Shown here in pieces: positions 23,830-35,434 of a stretch of DNA of 64,000 nucleotides. Source of the DNA: Ridgeia piscesae (taxonomy: Eukaryota > Annelida > Polychaeta > Sabellida > Siboglinidae); NCBI GenBank assembly GCA_025642075.2, contig JAODUO010001608.1:1-64000 (forward strand). Reading direction: 5' to 3'. The stretch's first letter is position 1. Every line of letters starts with the position of its first letter. The notes under the pieces are model-generated. The model worked only from the letters and a program-made list of their open reading frames with translations, was not told where the DNA came from and ran no database searches. Both the position numbers and the translations under genes were made by a program.

Positions 23830-24735
23830 TTCCTTCAGTACCACCTCTTGTCCTTTCTGAGCAGCTCATGCATGGGCTACGGGATCGTCGCTAGATTGGG
23901 CAACAAATGACCGTAGTGGTTGATCATCTCGAGGTTGGATCGCGGATTGCTGAGAGTGTCGTACCGTAAGAGTGGATTCCTTTTGCGTCTATCAGGTGAC
24001 CTACCGATTCTACTTCGTCACTTAAGAAACTGCACGTTGATGCTTTCAGTCAGAGACTGGCTTGAGCAAGGTGTTCGAGCACTCGCTCAAGTGTCTGCAA
24101 ATGTTCTTCTTCAGATGGATCTGTCACCAAGATATCGTCAAGGTACACCATTGTGTTTGGTATACACTTTAAGAGGGTGTCCATGACGCGTTGGAAAATC
24201 CCTGGTGCTGATGACACACCGTACGGCAGTCGCTTGTACGTGACGAGGTCTCGGGGACTTGATCGTAACGAATTTATGACTGTCCGGGTGCAGCTCAATT
24301 TGCTCATAGGCGTAACGCATGTCGGGCTTTGTGTACGTGCCACATTTCCCCAGTTGGGCGTATAGATCCTCCATTCCGGGAATGGGATACCAATCCAAGG
24401 TTGCCACCTGATTCACGATGAGTTTGTAGTCCCCACAGAGATGTACGCTTTAGTTTGCTTTTATCACCGGGACAACTGGTGCGGCCTAGTCCGAATATTG
24501 TACGGGCTCTATGGCGTCCTCAGCCAGGAGTCTATCCAGCTTCTTGTCCGCCATATCTCGCATGACATGTGGCAGCGGCCGCGAATTGTAGTACTTGGCA
24601 ACAGCATTGTCACTTGGCCGCATCTGTTTGGACAGCCCGGAGAGTCCCCACACACGGTGGCGGACAAGGAGCTGGATAGACTCCTGGCTGAGGACACCAT
24701 AGAGCCCGTACAGTATTCGGACTGGTGATTACCCC
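23830..24735 (-). mobile_element. Ty3/gypsy reverse transcriptase fragment, locally rearranged
   Basis: Minus-strand reading: ADKKLDRLLAEDAIEPVQYS near 24550, HLCGDYKLIVNQVATLDWYP near 24425, TYTKPDMRYAYEQIELHPDS near 24340, TYKRLPYGVSSAPGIFQRVM near 24220, and the catalytic VYLDDILV near 24140. The thumb follows (GHLIDAKGIHSYG near 23970; HYGHLLPNLA near 23900). These are the motifs of a gypsy polymerase in the right order, with frameshifts. A 66 bp piece of the N-terminal part is present twice in opposite orientation (24488-24553 and 24658-24723). Inactive. Confidence 0.8.
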
Positions 24736-25620
24736 TCTGATTTTCATATACTGGCCAGTGTATATCCGAAGTCTGTCTTTGGTGGCTTCGATATTCGGAT
24801 GTGTTTAGGCTAACACACGGCGTTCTCCATCTCATAATGATAACATACTTTGATGCCCAGTTCAGTAAGGTGTTGAGTACCGTGTTATAATGAAACAGTC
24901 AGTCCCAGATCATACAGGCTGTCTACAAAATCACGCTTGCGAGACTTAGCATGAACAATGACACCATGCGTGTCTTCGTAGGGACAAGCATCCCTAGACA
25001 AATCTGATGTAATGTTTCCCATTCTTTGTTGTGCTTATAGTAATACAAGCAGTGTCATCTTCCCAGTGACATACCGAACTGTTGAATATACATTATTAGC
25101 TGTGAGAAGGAGAGTGTTGGTTGAGGCATGGATGCAGAGTTGAGCTGCATGTGTTTTGATGTTTGGTGCAAAACCTCTCAACACCAAATGTAATCTACTA
25201 ATATCAAGAATGAAACTGCACACACTCATCCTGGCATTTGTTTTCGAATGAAACGATGAATTTCCTTTTCATTGTTTAAACATGTCTCCTCAGCGGCCTA
25301 AGCAAGGCAGACAGCGTCGTCACTTTCACACGTCTTCGCATTGCCGACCCAACCTCTTCGTTGCAAACGAGAACCACTTCACGGCCTTGCTTACAAGCTT
25401 CCATATCTGGAACGTAAGCAAGTATTCTATATTTAAGACTGGTGGAATGGGCACGTCCCGTTACACCACTTCCTAGTTGTTCGAGTCGGGTAAGTACACA
25501 TTTGTCAGATATGTCTGGTACAAGTGGACGCCCTGTGTAAAGATGTTCCAGCTGGACGGGTACCACGGAAGAAACATGTTTCTTCAACATTTTAACGGGC
25601 CAACTTTTTGAATGCAGCTG
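24736..25620 (-). mobile_element. N-terminal fragment of a large transposon protein (Academ-like, tentative)
   Basis: Minus-strand pieces in two frames: LTRLEQLGSGVTGRAHSTSL, KYRILAYVPDMEACKQGREV and VLVCNEEVGSAM (25276-25590), then KFIVSFENKCQ, FAPNIKTHAAQ and NNVYSTVRYVTGK (25035-25270). Then HGVIVHAKSRKRDFVDSLYD, LGLTVS and TELGIKVCYHYEMENAVC. I recognise these as the N-terminal region of the large uncharacterised transposon proteins whose C-terminal half resembles 14565-16430. About 270 codons are traceable with many breaks. It abuts the gypsy RT fragment directly, so one inserted into or recombined with the other. Confidence 0.5.
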
Positions 25621-26790
25621 TGTTATCTTCTATGTGATATATTCTCCTCTCCCGCTGGCGGTTTGCCTGGTTGAACTGCAAGTCTTGCTATTTGTCTTTG
25701 CGCTGCCGGAAAGTTGCTTCAGTTCCTTTTACCACATCTGAATAAGACAGATTGATTGTTTTAGCCAAGCATGGTTGCTTTGCTGCCGAACCCTGTGATC
25801 TTGGCTGATTTCAGCCGCACGCTGCTCGTGCAATATGCAATGTGTGGGGCATAGACTCAAATATCAAATACACAAAACTATTCAGCGGGACATTATCCTG
25901 GTGTTGTGGTCCAGATTCGGCCGGTCCTAGATTCGGCAAAACGCACACCTGACAAGCGCAGTCCCCGCTGTTGTCTGCACTCACGTAGCATTGGTGGCAG
26001 ACGTCAAGTCCGGGCCGAGTTTCCTAAACAAGCACATACCGCGCATGCATTTTTGTTTAAAATTTGCGAATAACAATCATATTGGAATATTTTATGTATT
26101 TGTTAACGAACTTATGTTAGCAACAAGTGATAATCCTGGCCCGCTACCGTCGCGGTCCTCGATTCGGCAGATTCTCACGGCTGAAGCAATCGCGACTGGT
26201 GAAGTTAGTTGTCTGGCCTGCATCCTCGCAAACAAACCCTGGCAGATCCCATACGAGAATATAATTTATCTTGGACGATTTCATTGGTTTGAGCTCAAAT
26301 TCAGAGTTTCACAAACCGACCAGCCACGGGCACTGCCGCTGGTACAGACGTCATCAGCAGCAACGACCCTTGACTACTTCGGCCTGACAAACAGCCTTGC
26401 CTTGCGAGGATGGCCAAACCACTCACATTGAGTAAGATGTAATCCTGCCGGATATCAAACGATTTATTAGAATCTTGCAGTTTTATATCACTGTCATTAA
26501 AAGTTTAATTGTAGTAGCAAATGGATAGTTTGCATTAACTTTGTCATCAAACTGTAGCGTTTTGGTTCCCTTTAATAACTTACAGTGAACACTAAGAGAC
26601 TCATCGCACATAAAATCGGTCGGGCACACGTTTCCAGCTATAGCTGTGTCCGGTATTTGGCTCGGGGCATAAAGATTTACGAAATTAGCTTGCCACACTA
26701 GCACATTTCGACCATGGTTCGACGGACGCTCTGGAACCATTACAGTTGTTTATGGTATACGTTGGAGCCACGGGTTATTGCGTGGCTCTT
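25621..26790. other. Unassigned stretch with a 146-codon open frame at 25991-26431 (+)
   Basis: The frame 25991-26431 begins with MVADVKSGPSFL and has no motif I know, no good start context and no neighbouring exon. The phrase cgattcggca/agattcggc recurs nearby. 25621-25900 on the minus strand may be more of the transposon N-terminus. I would not call a gene here. Confidence 0.3.
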
Positions 26791-26799
26791 GGAACGCGG

Positions 26800-27175
26800 C
26801 GCTCGGCCACCAAATGCGGGCGTTGGTGGGGCGGACGAACAAACGAACGGGTGAGTGAACGAATGGATAAAAGGACGGACCGACGGACAAAAGGACGGAC
26901 AGACGTACGAACCAAATGTCGGACAGAAGGACGGACAGACGAACACGCGGACAGACAACTAGGGGGATATGTGGAGTGAAGGACAGGCGGACTGACGGAC
27001 TGACGGACTGACGGACTGACGGACTGACGGACTGACGGACTGACGGACTGACGGACTGACGGACTGACGTACTGACAGACTGACAGACTGACGGACAGTG
27101 GATTGACAAATAAGAGGTCAAAGAAACAGATGGACGGGAGGACAGATGGACACAAACCAGTGGACAGACAGGCAT
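26800..27175. repeat. GGAC-rich tandem repeat with a pure (GGACTGAC)n core
   Basis: Irregular ggac/gacggac words begin near 26820, resolve into exact 8 bp units between about 26988 and 27070, and fade by 27175. 27190-27330 adds a short direct duplication (acagctgtcgtcgccactat, twice). Confidence 0.9.
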
Positions 27176-27330
27176 ATATAGGAAGCCAGCTTAACAAATA
27201 ACAGCTGTCGTCGCCACTATACGTACGTTGTTCACTATACGTACGTTGTTCACTACAAGCAGCTAACAGCTGTCGTCGCCACTATGTGTACGTTGTTCTC
27301 TATAAGCAGCTAACAGCCACTTAACGATCA

Positions 27331-28079
27331 CCTGTGCTATGAAGTAGAAAGTCCATTTTTGAAGTTAAAACTACGATATGACACAATTATTAATTATCAG
27401 TAATATTATTATACAACCGTCAGTATAAATATCTGGCTACGAGGTGAACGCATTTGTGGGAACATTTAAAGTACTAATATTAAAACAAAATGTCGACTGC
27501 TGGCAATCTGTCAGTTTAACTGTACCATAATACCATTAGTCTCAATTACACATACAGTCACAAATGTTGGAAAATAATCAACTCTGCATCCACTTTCGGG
27601 TGGAAAATATCGAGTGTGCAATATAACTAAACTGTGTGTTTATTTCCCATGAGCTTATGTTATACTATACATTATTGTCAATGTCGTTACCATAAATCAA
27701 ACGCGAATAAAACATATTTAAACCGCCAGTACAAGGCGATCTTAACTGCATATTTATGCTAATAATGAGCAATATCTTACACAGAAACAGCGTCAATAGT
27801 TTACGTCATTGCTGTGTGCGCTCTGTGTATGCGCGAATCGGGCGACTTGGTCGAGCCAGTGGCCGTGGCCGGGCGTGTACATCACGGGAACGAGACGTCT
27901 GGAAGACCGAACCTATAAATGAGATTTACGTGAAACCAAGGATGCTCTGTCGAGAGTTCGCCGGCTCGTTTTATGAGCGCGTCTCAAGGAGCGGGTTAAT
28001 TATAGCTAGATAACCCTGTTGGCGGACACTGCGAGTGTTTAGTATCCGTACAATCGTTCACTGGTTACAATGTCGTGCC
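27331..28079. other. Non-coding stretch, nothing recognised
   Basis: No supported gene. An 85-codon frame at 27756 has no family features. Confidence 0.45.
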
Positions 28080-28515
28080 GCATCAAGACAATTGTCTAAT
28101 GCCTGCGTGATATCATTGTTACGCTTACTTGTGTTTGGCGACCTTGACAAGTATACCACCATTCGCACAGTACAACCTGACTTTAAGCCACTCATTTGTT
28201 ATGATTATCTGCATCCAGACCACTTGCCAGATATAAGTGCTTATTGAAATACTGTGAAATCACAACCTAGGGTTATGTAACATTCACGGTTTTTAATCAC
28301 GAGCATTGGCGTTGTATGTGTTTTATTATCGTTTTAACACTCATTTTTACATAATTGTTAACCATATTATGTCATCAATATGAGCTATTTAAATTAAGTT
28401 TAATACTATAACGATTTTTTATTATCTCTAAATCAATCAAAGGCAAATCCAGTAAAAGACATATGCTACCTAAAATAGGTAATACTATCTGCGCTACGTA
28501 AATCGCTGTTTGTTT
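28080..28515 (-). mobile_element. Diverged third copy of the TAGGGC inverted-repeat element
   Basis: Blocks match the 46248-46966 copy in order: acttgtgt-tggcga-cttgac, cagtacaacctg, tgttatgattat-tgcat, cagatataagtgcttat. After ~180 bp of unrelated sequence (28260-28440) the match resumes: gcaaatcc-gtaa, ctgcgctacgtaaatcgct. The inverted ends are not visible. It is older than the two intact copies. Confidence 0.55.
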
Positions 28516-28969
28516 TTTTGCTGCGTTGTGTTGCACTGGTTTGTTTTTGTATAAGTTTTGTTGATGTTTATTTGCTTGCTTGGTTGTTGCTTTCTATGTT
28601 GCTTTGGGTGTTGCTCTGGGTGTTGCTTGACTGAGTTGCACGAACTTTGGCATTTTTAAATTCAAGAATGTGGCCGGTTTGTTTTGCTGTAGCTGATGTG
28701 TAGTGATGTTGTCAGTTGGTTGCACTGAAGCAACAGAGTACTGTGGTCGCTGCTCATCCTCGTTCTCCACTGACTCTGAGGTAATGAGTGTTTTGTGCTT
28801 CGCGGAGAAGCCGATGTGGTATTTGCTTAAAGAGGTCTGCTAAGTAGTAAAGGGTAAAGCGCTTTGCCATTGAGCAACCCTGAGGATTGGATATTGCGTT
28901 ATATAAGAACTGTTTTTCGTTACTTTGCTTTACACTGGACTAACCACTTTAGCTGAACATTCCAGAGCT

Positions 28970-29565
28970 GTGATCCAAACCATCTCCTACAGACAGTGCG
29001 GACAACTCGCTAGTACTATGTCTTTGATAAGATCTTTGTTTTGTCAGACTTCGTGATGCACTTTCTTCCATCAGATAATAAGTGATCCATCTACATTATT
29101 TACCCTCTTTCTACAAATGTTACAGTTTCGAACTATCTCTGCAATTCGCTGTGACAGACCTGGCCACTAAACCAATTGGTTAGTACTTTCACGACACTTA
29201 GTTATCGCGAGGTGACCCTGGTGAAGACGTTTGACAACATCTAAACGCTTCGACTGAGGAATCACGATCCTATCATCATACAACAGTATGTCATCTATAA
29301 TTAGAATATGACCACGATTTTCTCAACATGGACACATAAGCGAATCTGCTGACGATGCATACGGAGGCCAACCTGTATGCACCTACTAGCTTGGAGGTTA
29401 CACAACTCAACTAACCGTTTAGGCGAAGCACTGAAATCAACTACATGCTTCCACTTCGGCCATATCAACCCCCCAATTTCAATATGATTTGCCCTATATC
29501 GCGATAACGTATCTGCAGCACCATTTTCCTTTCCGGAAACGTGTTCAACTTTGTATAACAAAAAT
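28970..29565 (-). mobile_element. Ty3/gypsy fragment: RNase H end and integrase zinc-binding domain
   Basis: The minus strand starts VEHVSGKENGAADTLSRYRA (29520-29560), the signature end of gypsy RNase H. About 200 bases later follow DDRIVIPQSKR, LHQGHLAITKCREST, QLV-stop-WPGLSQRIAEIV and CNICRK: the His-His-Cys-Cys zinc finger of integrase. A stop replaces the first W of the usual VWWPGL. The catalytic integrase core is absent. Probably not the same copy as 22668-24735. 28516-28970 shows nothing certain. Confidence 0.7.
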
Positions 29566-29644
29566 TATCATTCGCATTAGAAATATCTGTAGCATATCTA
29601 GGCTAATGCCATTGAGCTGTGGTATCAACGGTTTGTCATCCGTC

Positions 29645-29714
29645 TGAATTCGTGCGTGTGTGCGTGCGTGCGTGCGTGCATGCGTGCGTGCGTGCGTGCG
29701 TGCGTGTGTGCGTG
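29645..29714. repeat. (TGCG)n microsatellite
   Basis: About 70 bp of TGCG tetramers with rare TGCA/TGTG variants. Confidence 0.95.
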
Positions 29715-29839
29715 TGACCTGATACATATAAAAAAAATTGGTAAAAATATAACCTAATGAATTGTTGGTAATTTAAAAATAAACAAAGGCCTTTATGTTA
29801 TTTATGCTATTTAAAATAATTATGTTGGCAACACATATT

Positions 29840-30360
29840 TTAAGAGGGGTCATGGCCCGTTCCAATCACTGAACATTTGGAGGGAAAACTTTGGACCCAA
29901 CACTGCTTGCCTGATTCATAGAGTGACAATATGCAGAGGTTACAGGGATGCCTGTGTGGGACTTCCCAAACCCACTTTTTGGCAAATAAGTTTGTCATCA
30001 CTCAAATGGGATCAAATTACACAAAGAATCCGCTGGTTCCGCCGTAGGCGATATAAGTATCTACTGTGGCGACCAGGCTGCAATCCAAGGGGTGACAGGG
30101 CAAACAAAAATGTATAATCTATAATGTGTTTGATGGCTAGTGCCTATTAATATATAAACAAAATTATGCAAAATGACAGAGCCTGGCATGATCAATATTG
30201 ACTGGACTAAAACCAAGTTGCGGGCTGCGGCCAACCAAGCAATTTATCTAGTGATTTTCCACTGGGTAGTCGGAAGTTTATATCTGAACTCGTATACTTT
30301 TTATATATTTTACTACTAGACCGATATAGGGATTTTAAGAGAGGGGAGTGATCAGTCTAG
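29840..30360 (+). repeat. Dispersed repeat family A, diverged copy
   Basis: Shares tgcctgattcatagagtgac, ggatgcctgtgtg, and the end block aaccaagcaatttatctagtg with the copies at 17040 and 37240. Shorter and more diverged. Confidence 0.55.

Positions 30361-30361
<1 letters not shown>

Positions 30362-30452
<91 letters not shown>
30362..30452. repeat. (TA)n microsatellite
   Basis: About 90 bp of pure TA, between two family A copies. Confidence 0.97.
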
Positions 30453-30455
<3 letters not shown>

Positions 30456-30459
30456 TATA

Positions 30460-30995
30460 CATGTGTTTTATGAACTGAAAAAGTGTGAGGACATTTCCTA
30501 TGCTGTCCCCCTCAGGCTGAAAAGTGGGGACGCGTCCCCCACCGATCGACGCCCACGCTGTGTAGAACTTCCCAATCCAACATTTTGGCTAAGAAATCTG
30601 TCATAACTGAAATGGGAATAAGTTACACAAAGTGCAGGAATCCGCCGCTTCTGCTGTAGGCGATAAGCACCAAGCAGGCGAGGGGTGAAAGAGCAACACA
30701 GCGGCGCAGTCCGGCATGATGATTATTTACTAAAGTAAGATCAAGTTGCGCGCTGTGGCCAGGCCCAGCCAAGCAATTTATCTAGTTGATTTTTCTAATG
30801 GATGGTCGGAACTTCATATCGCGAGTTTATTGTCTAGCCGCTTTTAAGAGAGGAGTTGTGAGTCAGGCTATATGCCCCGCAATTTTTCTGAACTGAAAAA
30901 TGGGGGGACAATTCCTATGCTGTCCCCCCACGCTGAAAAGTGGAGGGACGCGTCCCTCCCGCGTCCCCAACCGATCGGCGCCCGTGCTTGGTTGT
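30460..30995 (+). repeat. Dispersed repeat family A, second diverged copy with duplicated end module
   Basis: Repeats the family A body (agccaagcaatttatctagt) and carries twice a module with ctgaaaagtggggacgcgtc and ccgatcg-cgccc (30480-30570 and 30890-30990). Confidence 0.5.
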
Positions 30996-31200
30996 AGGTG
31001 CCCAACTTCACCAACAATGCTGCGGTCCCTAATCTGCGTCGATCGATCTGGAAATATACATCTGTCCGCAGACTCATTCAATGCACGAATAAACTGTTCC
31101 ACCTCTCTCCTTACGTTTGTCCTTTACGAACGAATTTCGCTCTCTCGTAGATTACGTATCGCCGCGGTGAAAAAATAATCATCAAACACTACCTTAACTT
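30990..31200 (-). mobile_element. Gypsy-like gag fragment
   Basis: The minus strand reads SPRRYVIYERAKFVRKGQ, then in the next frame EQFIRALNESADRCIFPD and IRDRSIVGEVGHLQPS. Y(I)YERAKF followed by VEQFIRALxxLAExC and IRDRIVVG is the usual run of Ty3/gypsy gag (capsid end). It is about 65 codons long and frameshifted. 31200-31830 may hold more of a retroelement on the same strand, but I could not assign it. Confidence 0.5.
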
Positions 31201-31829
31201 TGGAATATCTACAAAGTTCATCTGCAGTGAGGCCATGACTGGAAAATAATATTCACTCAGCCCGGCCTTGGTTCCATGTACTGTCAATTTGTACTGTGTT
31301 TTCTTCTTTATCAAATCTTGACCATCGACTGGTCCACCTTGACCAATTCTCGGGAAGAAAATCAAAGTCCTTCAGTGGATTATACTTGGATCCTATCGGT
31401 GCGATAACTTCGACTACTTGACGACCAAACACACATTACCTCTATTATTTACTACTTCAAGGCTGACTATTTGTGTTTTAAGTTTGTCCGCTCGGCGACG
31501 CCACTCTAAACCACGCCTTGCTTAACCAGAGCAAACGGTTGCCCTTCAAAACTACGAACATCGCATTTTCTTGAGCTCCTTCGAATTCTACTGTACGCCA
31601 TTCTGTTCTCTGAGTTGTGAGTTCAATTTCTCTTGGACCACCATGTTACATTATAAACGAAATAGTCATGACACAACGAGTGCCGACTGGCATGGCGTCT
31701 AACATGTAACCGTATAACTATTTAATAGATAAATACGTACAGTATAACTATTTAATAGATAATACATATAGTATAACTATTTTAATAGATAAGTATGTAC
31801 AGTGACATCATTATAACAAAAGAGTGCAC

Positions 31830-32440
31830 CATACAACAGTAATGTCTACTGTAGGCACGCAAGGAAGCTCAACAGGTTCCATATCAATTGCCTGTGCAGA
31901 ATGCTTCGCATCACTTGGCAAGACATGATCCCAGACATGGAGGTCCTCAAGCGTGCAAGGCTACAAAACATTCATGCTCTACTCAACTTCGATGGGCTGG
32001 CCATGTTGTCAGAATGAGCGATGAAAGTTTACCAGAGCGCCAGCTGTGTGGAGAACGGTCAGGGGGAGTCTACTGGCGGTCAGTGCCAACGTTATCAATT
32101 AGACTCCCTCAAATCCTCCCTAAAGGCCTTTGAAATCAACAACGAGTCTTAGGAAAACCTAACAGCTGAGCGAGGCACCTGGAGCAGTCTGATCCGGAAG
32201 GGAGCTAAGTCCTATGAACAAACCAGGATACGCCAGGCGGAAGAAAAGAGACTGCTCCGCAAATCCAGTGCTGCGGAAACAAACTCTGCGATTGTTGCTG
32301 CTCTTCCGTGTCCGAACTGCAACAGAACTGTTCGTGCCTGAATCGGCCTTATCAGCCACATCCGGACACATCGCCTACATGCGACAGATCAGTGATGTCA
32401 CGATCATCATCCCCGACGGATGGACGAACAAAATTAATGT
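31830..32440 (+). mobile_element. LINE 3' end with C-terminal C2H2 finger motif
   Basis: Plus-strand pieces: LNRFHINCLCRMLRITWQD, EVLKRARLQNIHALL, RWAGHVVRMSDESLPERQLC, LKSSLKAFEIN, SLIRKGAKSYEQTRIRQAEE, then CPNCNRTVRA-stop-IGLISHIRTH. This is the C-terminus of a non-LTR retrotransposon ORF2 of the kind that ends in a CxxC...HxxxH finger. Several frame breaks and a stop inside the finger. Confidence 0.75.
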
Positions 32441-32479
32441 CTTCACCAAAAATCGGACTCGGCATAGCCGCATCACAAC

Positions 32480-32750
32480 CACCTCGTGTACGTCATCTCG
32501 TGTACGTTACCTCGTGTACGTCACCTCGTGTACGTCACCTCGTGTACGTCACCTCGTGTACGTCACCTCGTGTACGTCATCTCGTGTACGTCACCTCGTG
32601 TACGTCACCTCGTGTACGTCACCTCGTGTACGTCACCTCGTGTGCGTCACCTCGTGTGCGTCACCTCGTGTACGTCACCTCGTGTACGTCACCTCGTGTA
32701 CGTCACCTCGTGTGCGTCACCTCGTGTACGTCACCTCGTGTGCGTCACCT
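32480..32750. repeat. 14 bp minisatellite, unit tcgtgtacgtcacc, ~19 copies
   Basis: Near-perfect 14 bp units with a tac/tgc polymorphism (gtacgtcac or gtgcgtcac). Each unit contains TGACGTAC or TGACGCAC on the minus strand, a CREB/ATF-type half site. As 14 is not a multiple of 3, three frames stay open across it; these are not genes. 32751-33300 shows nothing. Confidence 0.95.
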
Positions 32751-33303
32751 CCAGCTCCTCTCTCTCTCCCTGGCACTTTCAAACAATCCTCTAGTCTTTA
32801 ACATCTCGATCGGCCACAGGCATCAGAACAGAAAAAGTGTAAACTGCGTGAGCAATGCGAAAAGTCTGAAGAAAATAAAAACTGCAATATTTTGTCAATT
32901 AAAATATTTTGTGAAACATTTAAATCCGTAATACAGCAAAGAATAAATGATATTGCCTGATTGACAATAAATATTCTATGATTTTAGAAGATATTTGTTG
33001 TACCTCCAATTATTACCCATCCACCACCAATGATATTTCTACCCGTCCATATGACGAGTGGACGGCTCTCTGCACAAAGATATGCCAAGAGTGTAAATTT
33101 ATAGTTGAAAATTATAGAAACATGAAATATATTCCACACAGATATACATCAGTAATCTTAACCGTTGGGGCATGAGCCAACATCTGGTCGCCAAGTAAGT
33201 TTATGTATCGCCAAGAGTCTAGTGATTACCCGACAGAGGCAGCTGTATATTCCAAACAATAAGATTTAGCTTTACAGCGTATGACGTACATACAAATTGC
33301 ATT

Positions 33304-33347
33304 AACTTAAAATGCTGTGTGGTATTAACCACAAAGCATTTTAAGTT
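33304..33347. repeat. 20 bp hairpin with 4-base loop
   Basis: Arms 33304-33323 (aacttaaaatgctgtgtggt) and 33328-33347 pair with one mismatch. Too short for a typical animal pre-miRNA. 33348-33900 contains a diverged ~140 bp direct duplication (ataacaagtgagaa at ~33556 and ~33693). Confidence 0.6.
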
Positions 33348-33899
33348 TACCCGACATTTAGTGTAATATTGACGCTAATGGGTATATTTGAAAAGTTACA
33401 GTCCGCAAAAGGTTAATGCGTGTAATTGTGCGGATAAAATGCATTTATGCTTATAAATATGACGTTTCACAATACGTCCACGTGGGATCACCTTGAGCGG
33501 CATCATGCGAACTTGTGAGGCTCATATCTGTGCGTATTTGTTTGGCAAAATTAAGATAACAAGTGAGAATATGAAGTTTTAATTGTGGCGCCACTCGTTT
33601 ATAATGCATTCAAAATTAATAAGCAGCAATTCCAAGCAGAAGAGTTTTTTGCGTTACCCTATTCCTTTTACAACATTTAGATAACGCCAATAACAAGTGA
33701 GAACACAAAAGTTAAAATGTAATTGTTTTTAATTGTGGTTCCACTTCGCTATTACAGCAACATCTAACGCATTACTCGCGTTAACAAAATTGTACGAATT
33801 CAGGAATGAAAATGTTCAACACGATGTCAAATGTACATGTCAATTATGGTTGCATGTGGCATTTCAGTTCAGTATAATCTAAATATGTTCTTTGTTTCT

Positions 33900-34280
33900 T
33901 TTAGGTGCACTGCGTGACAATGTCTGTTACCAGTCGACATACAATGTCTGCCGTAGCAAGATGTGTGTAATCACGTCTGTCAGCACATGATGAATGCCGT
34001 CACATAACGTCACACCTGCAATCATGTGACATTTGCTAATACATGACGTCTGCCAGTACGCCACATGGATTGTTATGCGTCATCAGTTGTCACACCACAC
34101 CGCAAGTTGCCGTGTGATGTTTGCTGCGACATGACATTTGATGTCACATCACATGACGTCTGTTCAAACAGTGCTTCTGTCACATCTGACATCACCGAAT
34201 GTCTGCTATCACGCCATGTCGTTACGTACCTGTATACCGAGACATGATATTTGTCACAATGCCAAGTGTGTGGCATGCTG
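33900..34280. repeat. Degenerate tandem repeat rich in catgacgtctg / gtcaca words
   Basis: Words such as catgacgtctg, cacatgatg, gtcacatcac and tgtctgc recur irregularly every ~20-30 bp. Probably an ancient minisatellite. 34281-34773 shows nothing. Confidence 0.45.
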
Positions 34281-34771
34281 TCATGCTACACCACATGCAT
34301 ATTGTCATATATGAGGTTTCCTGCAGTATGACATGTCAGACGTCAGGACATACCACATACGTGTACATATAGGGTCAAATACAATTGTGTTTGTATATGC
34401 CAAAATCAGTCGTATACATATATTAGTTTTCGGTCAATCGCAATACAAATGATATATCCACTTCAGACTTTTCAAATTGAAATGTTATAATTATTACCAT
34501 GTAGACTTTACTATTTTTGTTACAATTCAATTGTGTTTTACTTCCTTATATAGTTATATGCACTTTGAGTTTGTTTTCACATTATTTAAAGGTACATAAA
34601 TTCAGTTGCTGATTTGTTTTAATCCAACAGTGTCAAGTTGAATACCAGTTCAAAATATAGCAATTAGGAACTATTTAACCAATTCTTTCCATGGGATGAT
34701 GATCTAATTTGCATAAATTGAAAATGGCTGTCAAAAGACTAATTATATATATATGTCCTGTAAAAAAATAA

Positions 34772-34903
<132 letters not shown>

Positions 34904-35434
34904 GGTATATTGTTTTAGTATGTGATGTCAGGCTCTCGTATATAATACACGTCTGAGACGTGATGGTCAACTCAGTTGTGGCTGTCGTACATCCATTCCA
35001 TGCTGACGTGTTGCCTTTACCGCTTAACTGGGACGTTGCATCAGAACATGAGAAGGAGTAAAAAGGGCAAAGCACGAGCTTTTTCCTCCTCAAGTTCTCG
35101 ACAGATGTAATTGATATGGTAGTAGCGGAAGCATTTTCCTCACTTCATGTGCCAAAGCCTAATAACTGCATTACTGGATGGTGAGGGACAACATAGTGAA
35201 AGATTCCAAACTAAATAACAACCACATCCTTGTATACGGTTCTGACGAAAACAGTAGTTTCCCAGAGCATCGTCTACAATGTATAGACACGTTCTGCCTC
35301 TTCTTGGTCATTTGCCGACATTGATATGTCAGCGCGATTCGTCTTTACACGTGAATCACCGGTAGACATGTTTGTAGTACATTACTGTACTCATGCTTAG
35401 TTAGTGCATGGGTAGTTATGTTTGACTACATCTC

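Noticed and set aside
25991..26431. 146-codon + frame as a gene
   Set aside because: No motif, no splice context, no conservation evidence; surrounded by transposon debris.
32214..32931. Frames of 195 and 207 codons with TSCTSPRVRHLVYV repeats
   Set aside because: The 14 bp minisatellite is open in three frames; the first part is LINE tail.
33304..33347. microRNA precursor
   Set aside because: The stem is only 20 bp with a 4-base loop; animal pre-miRNAs have longer imperfect stems.
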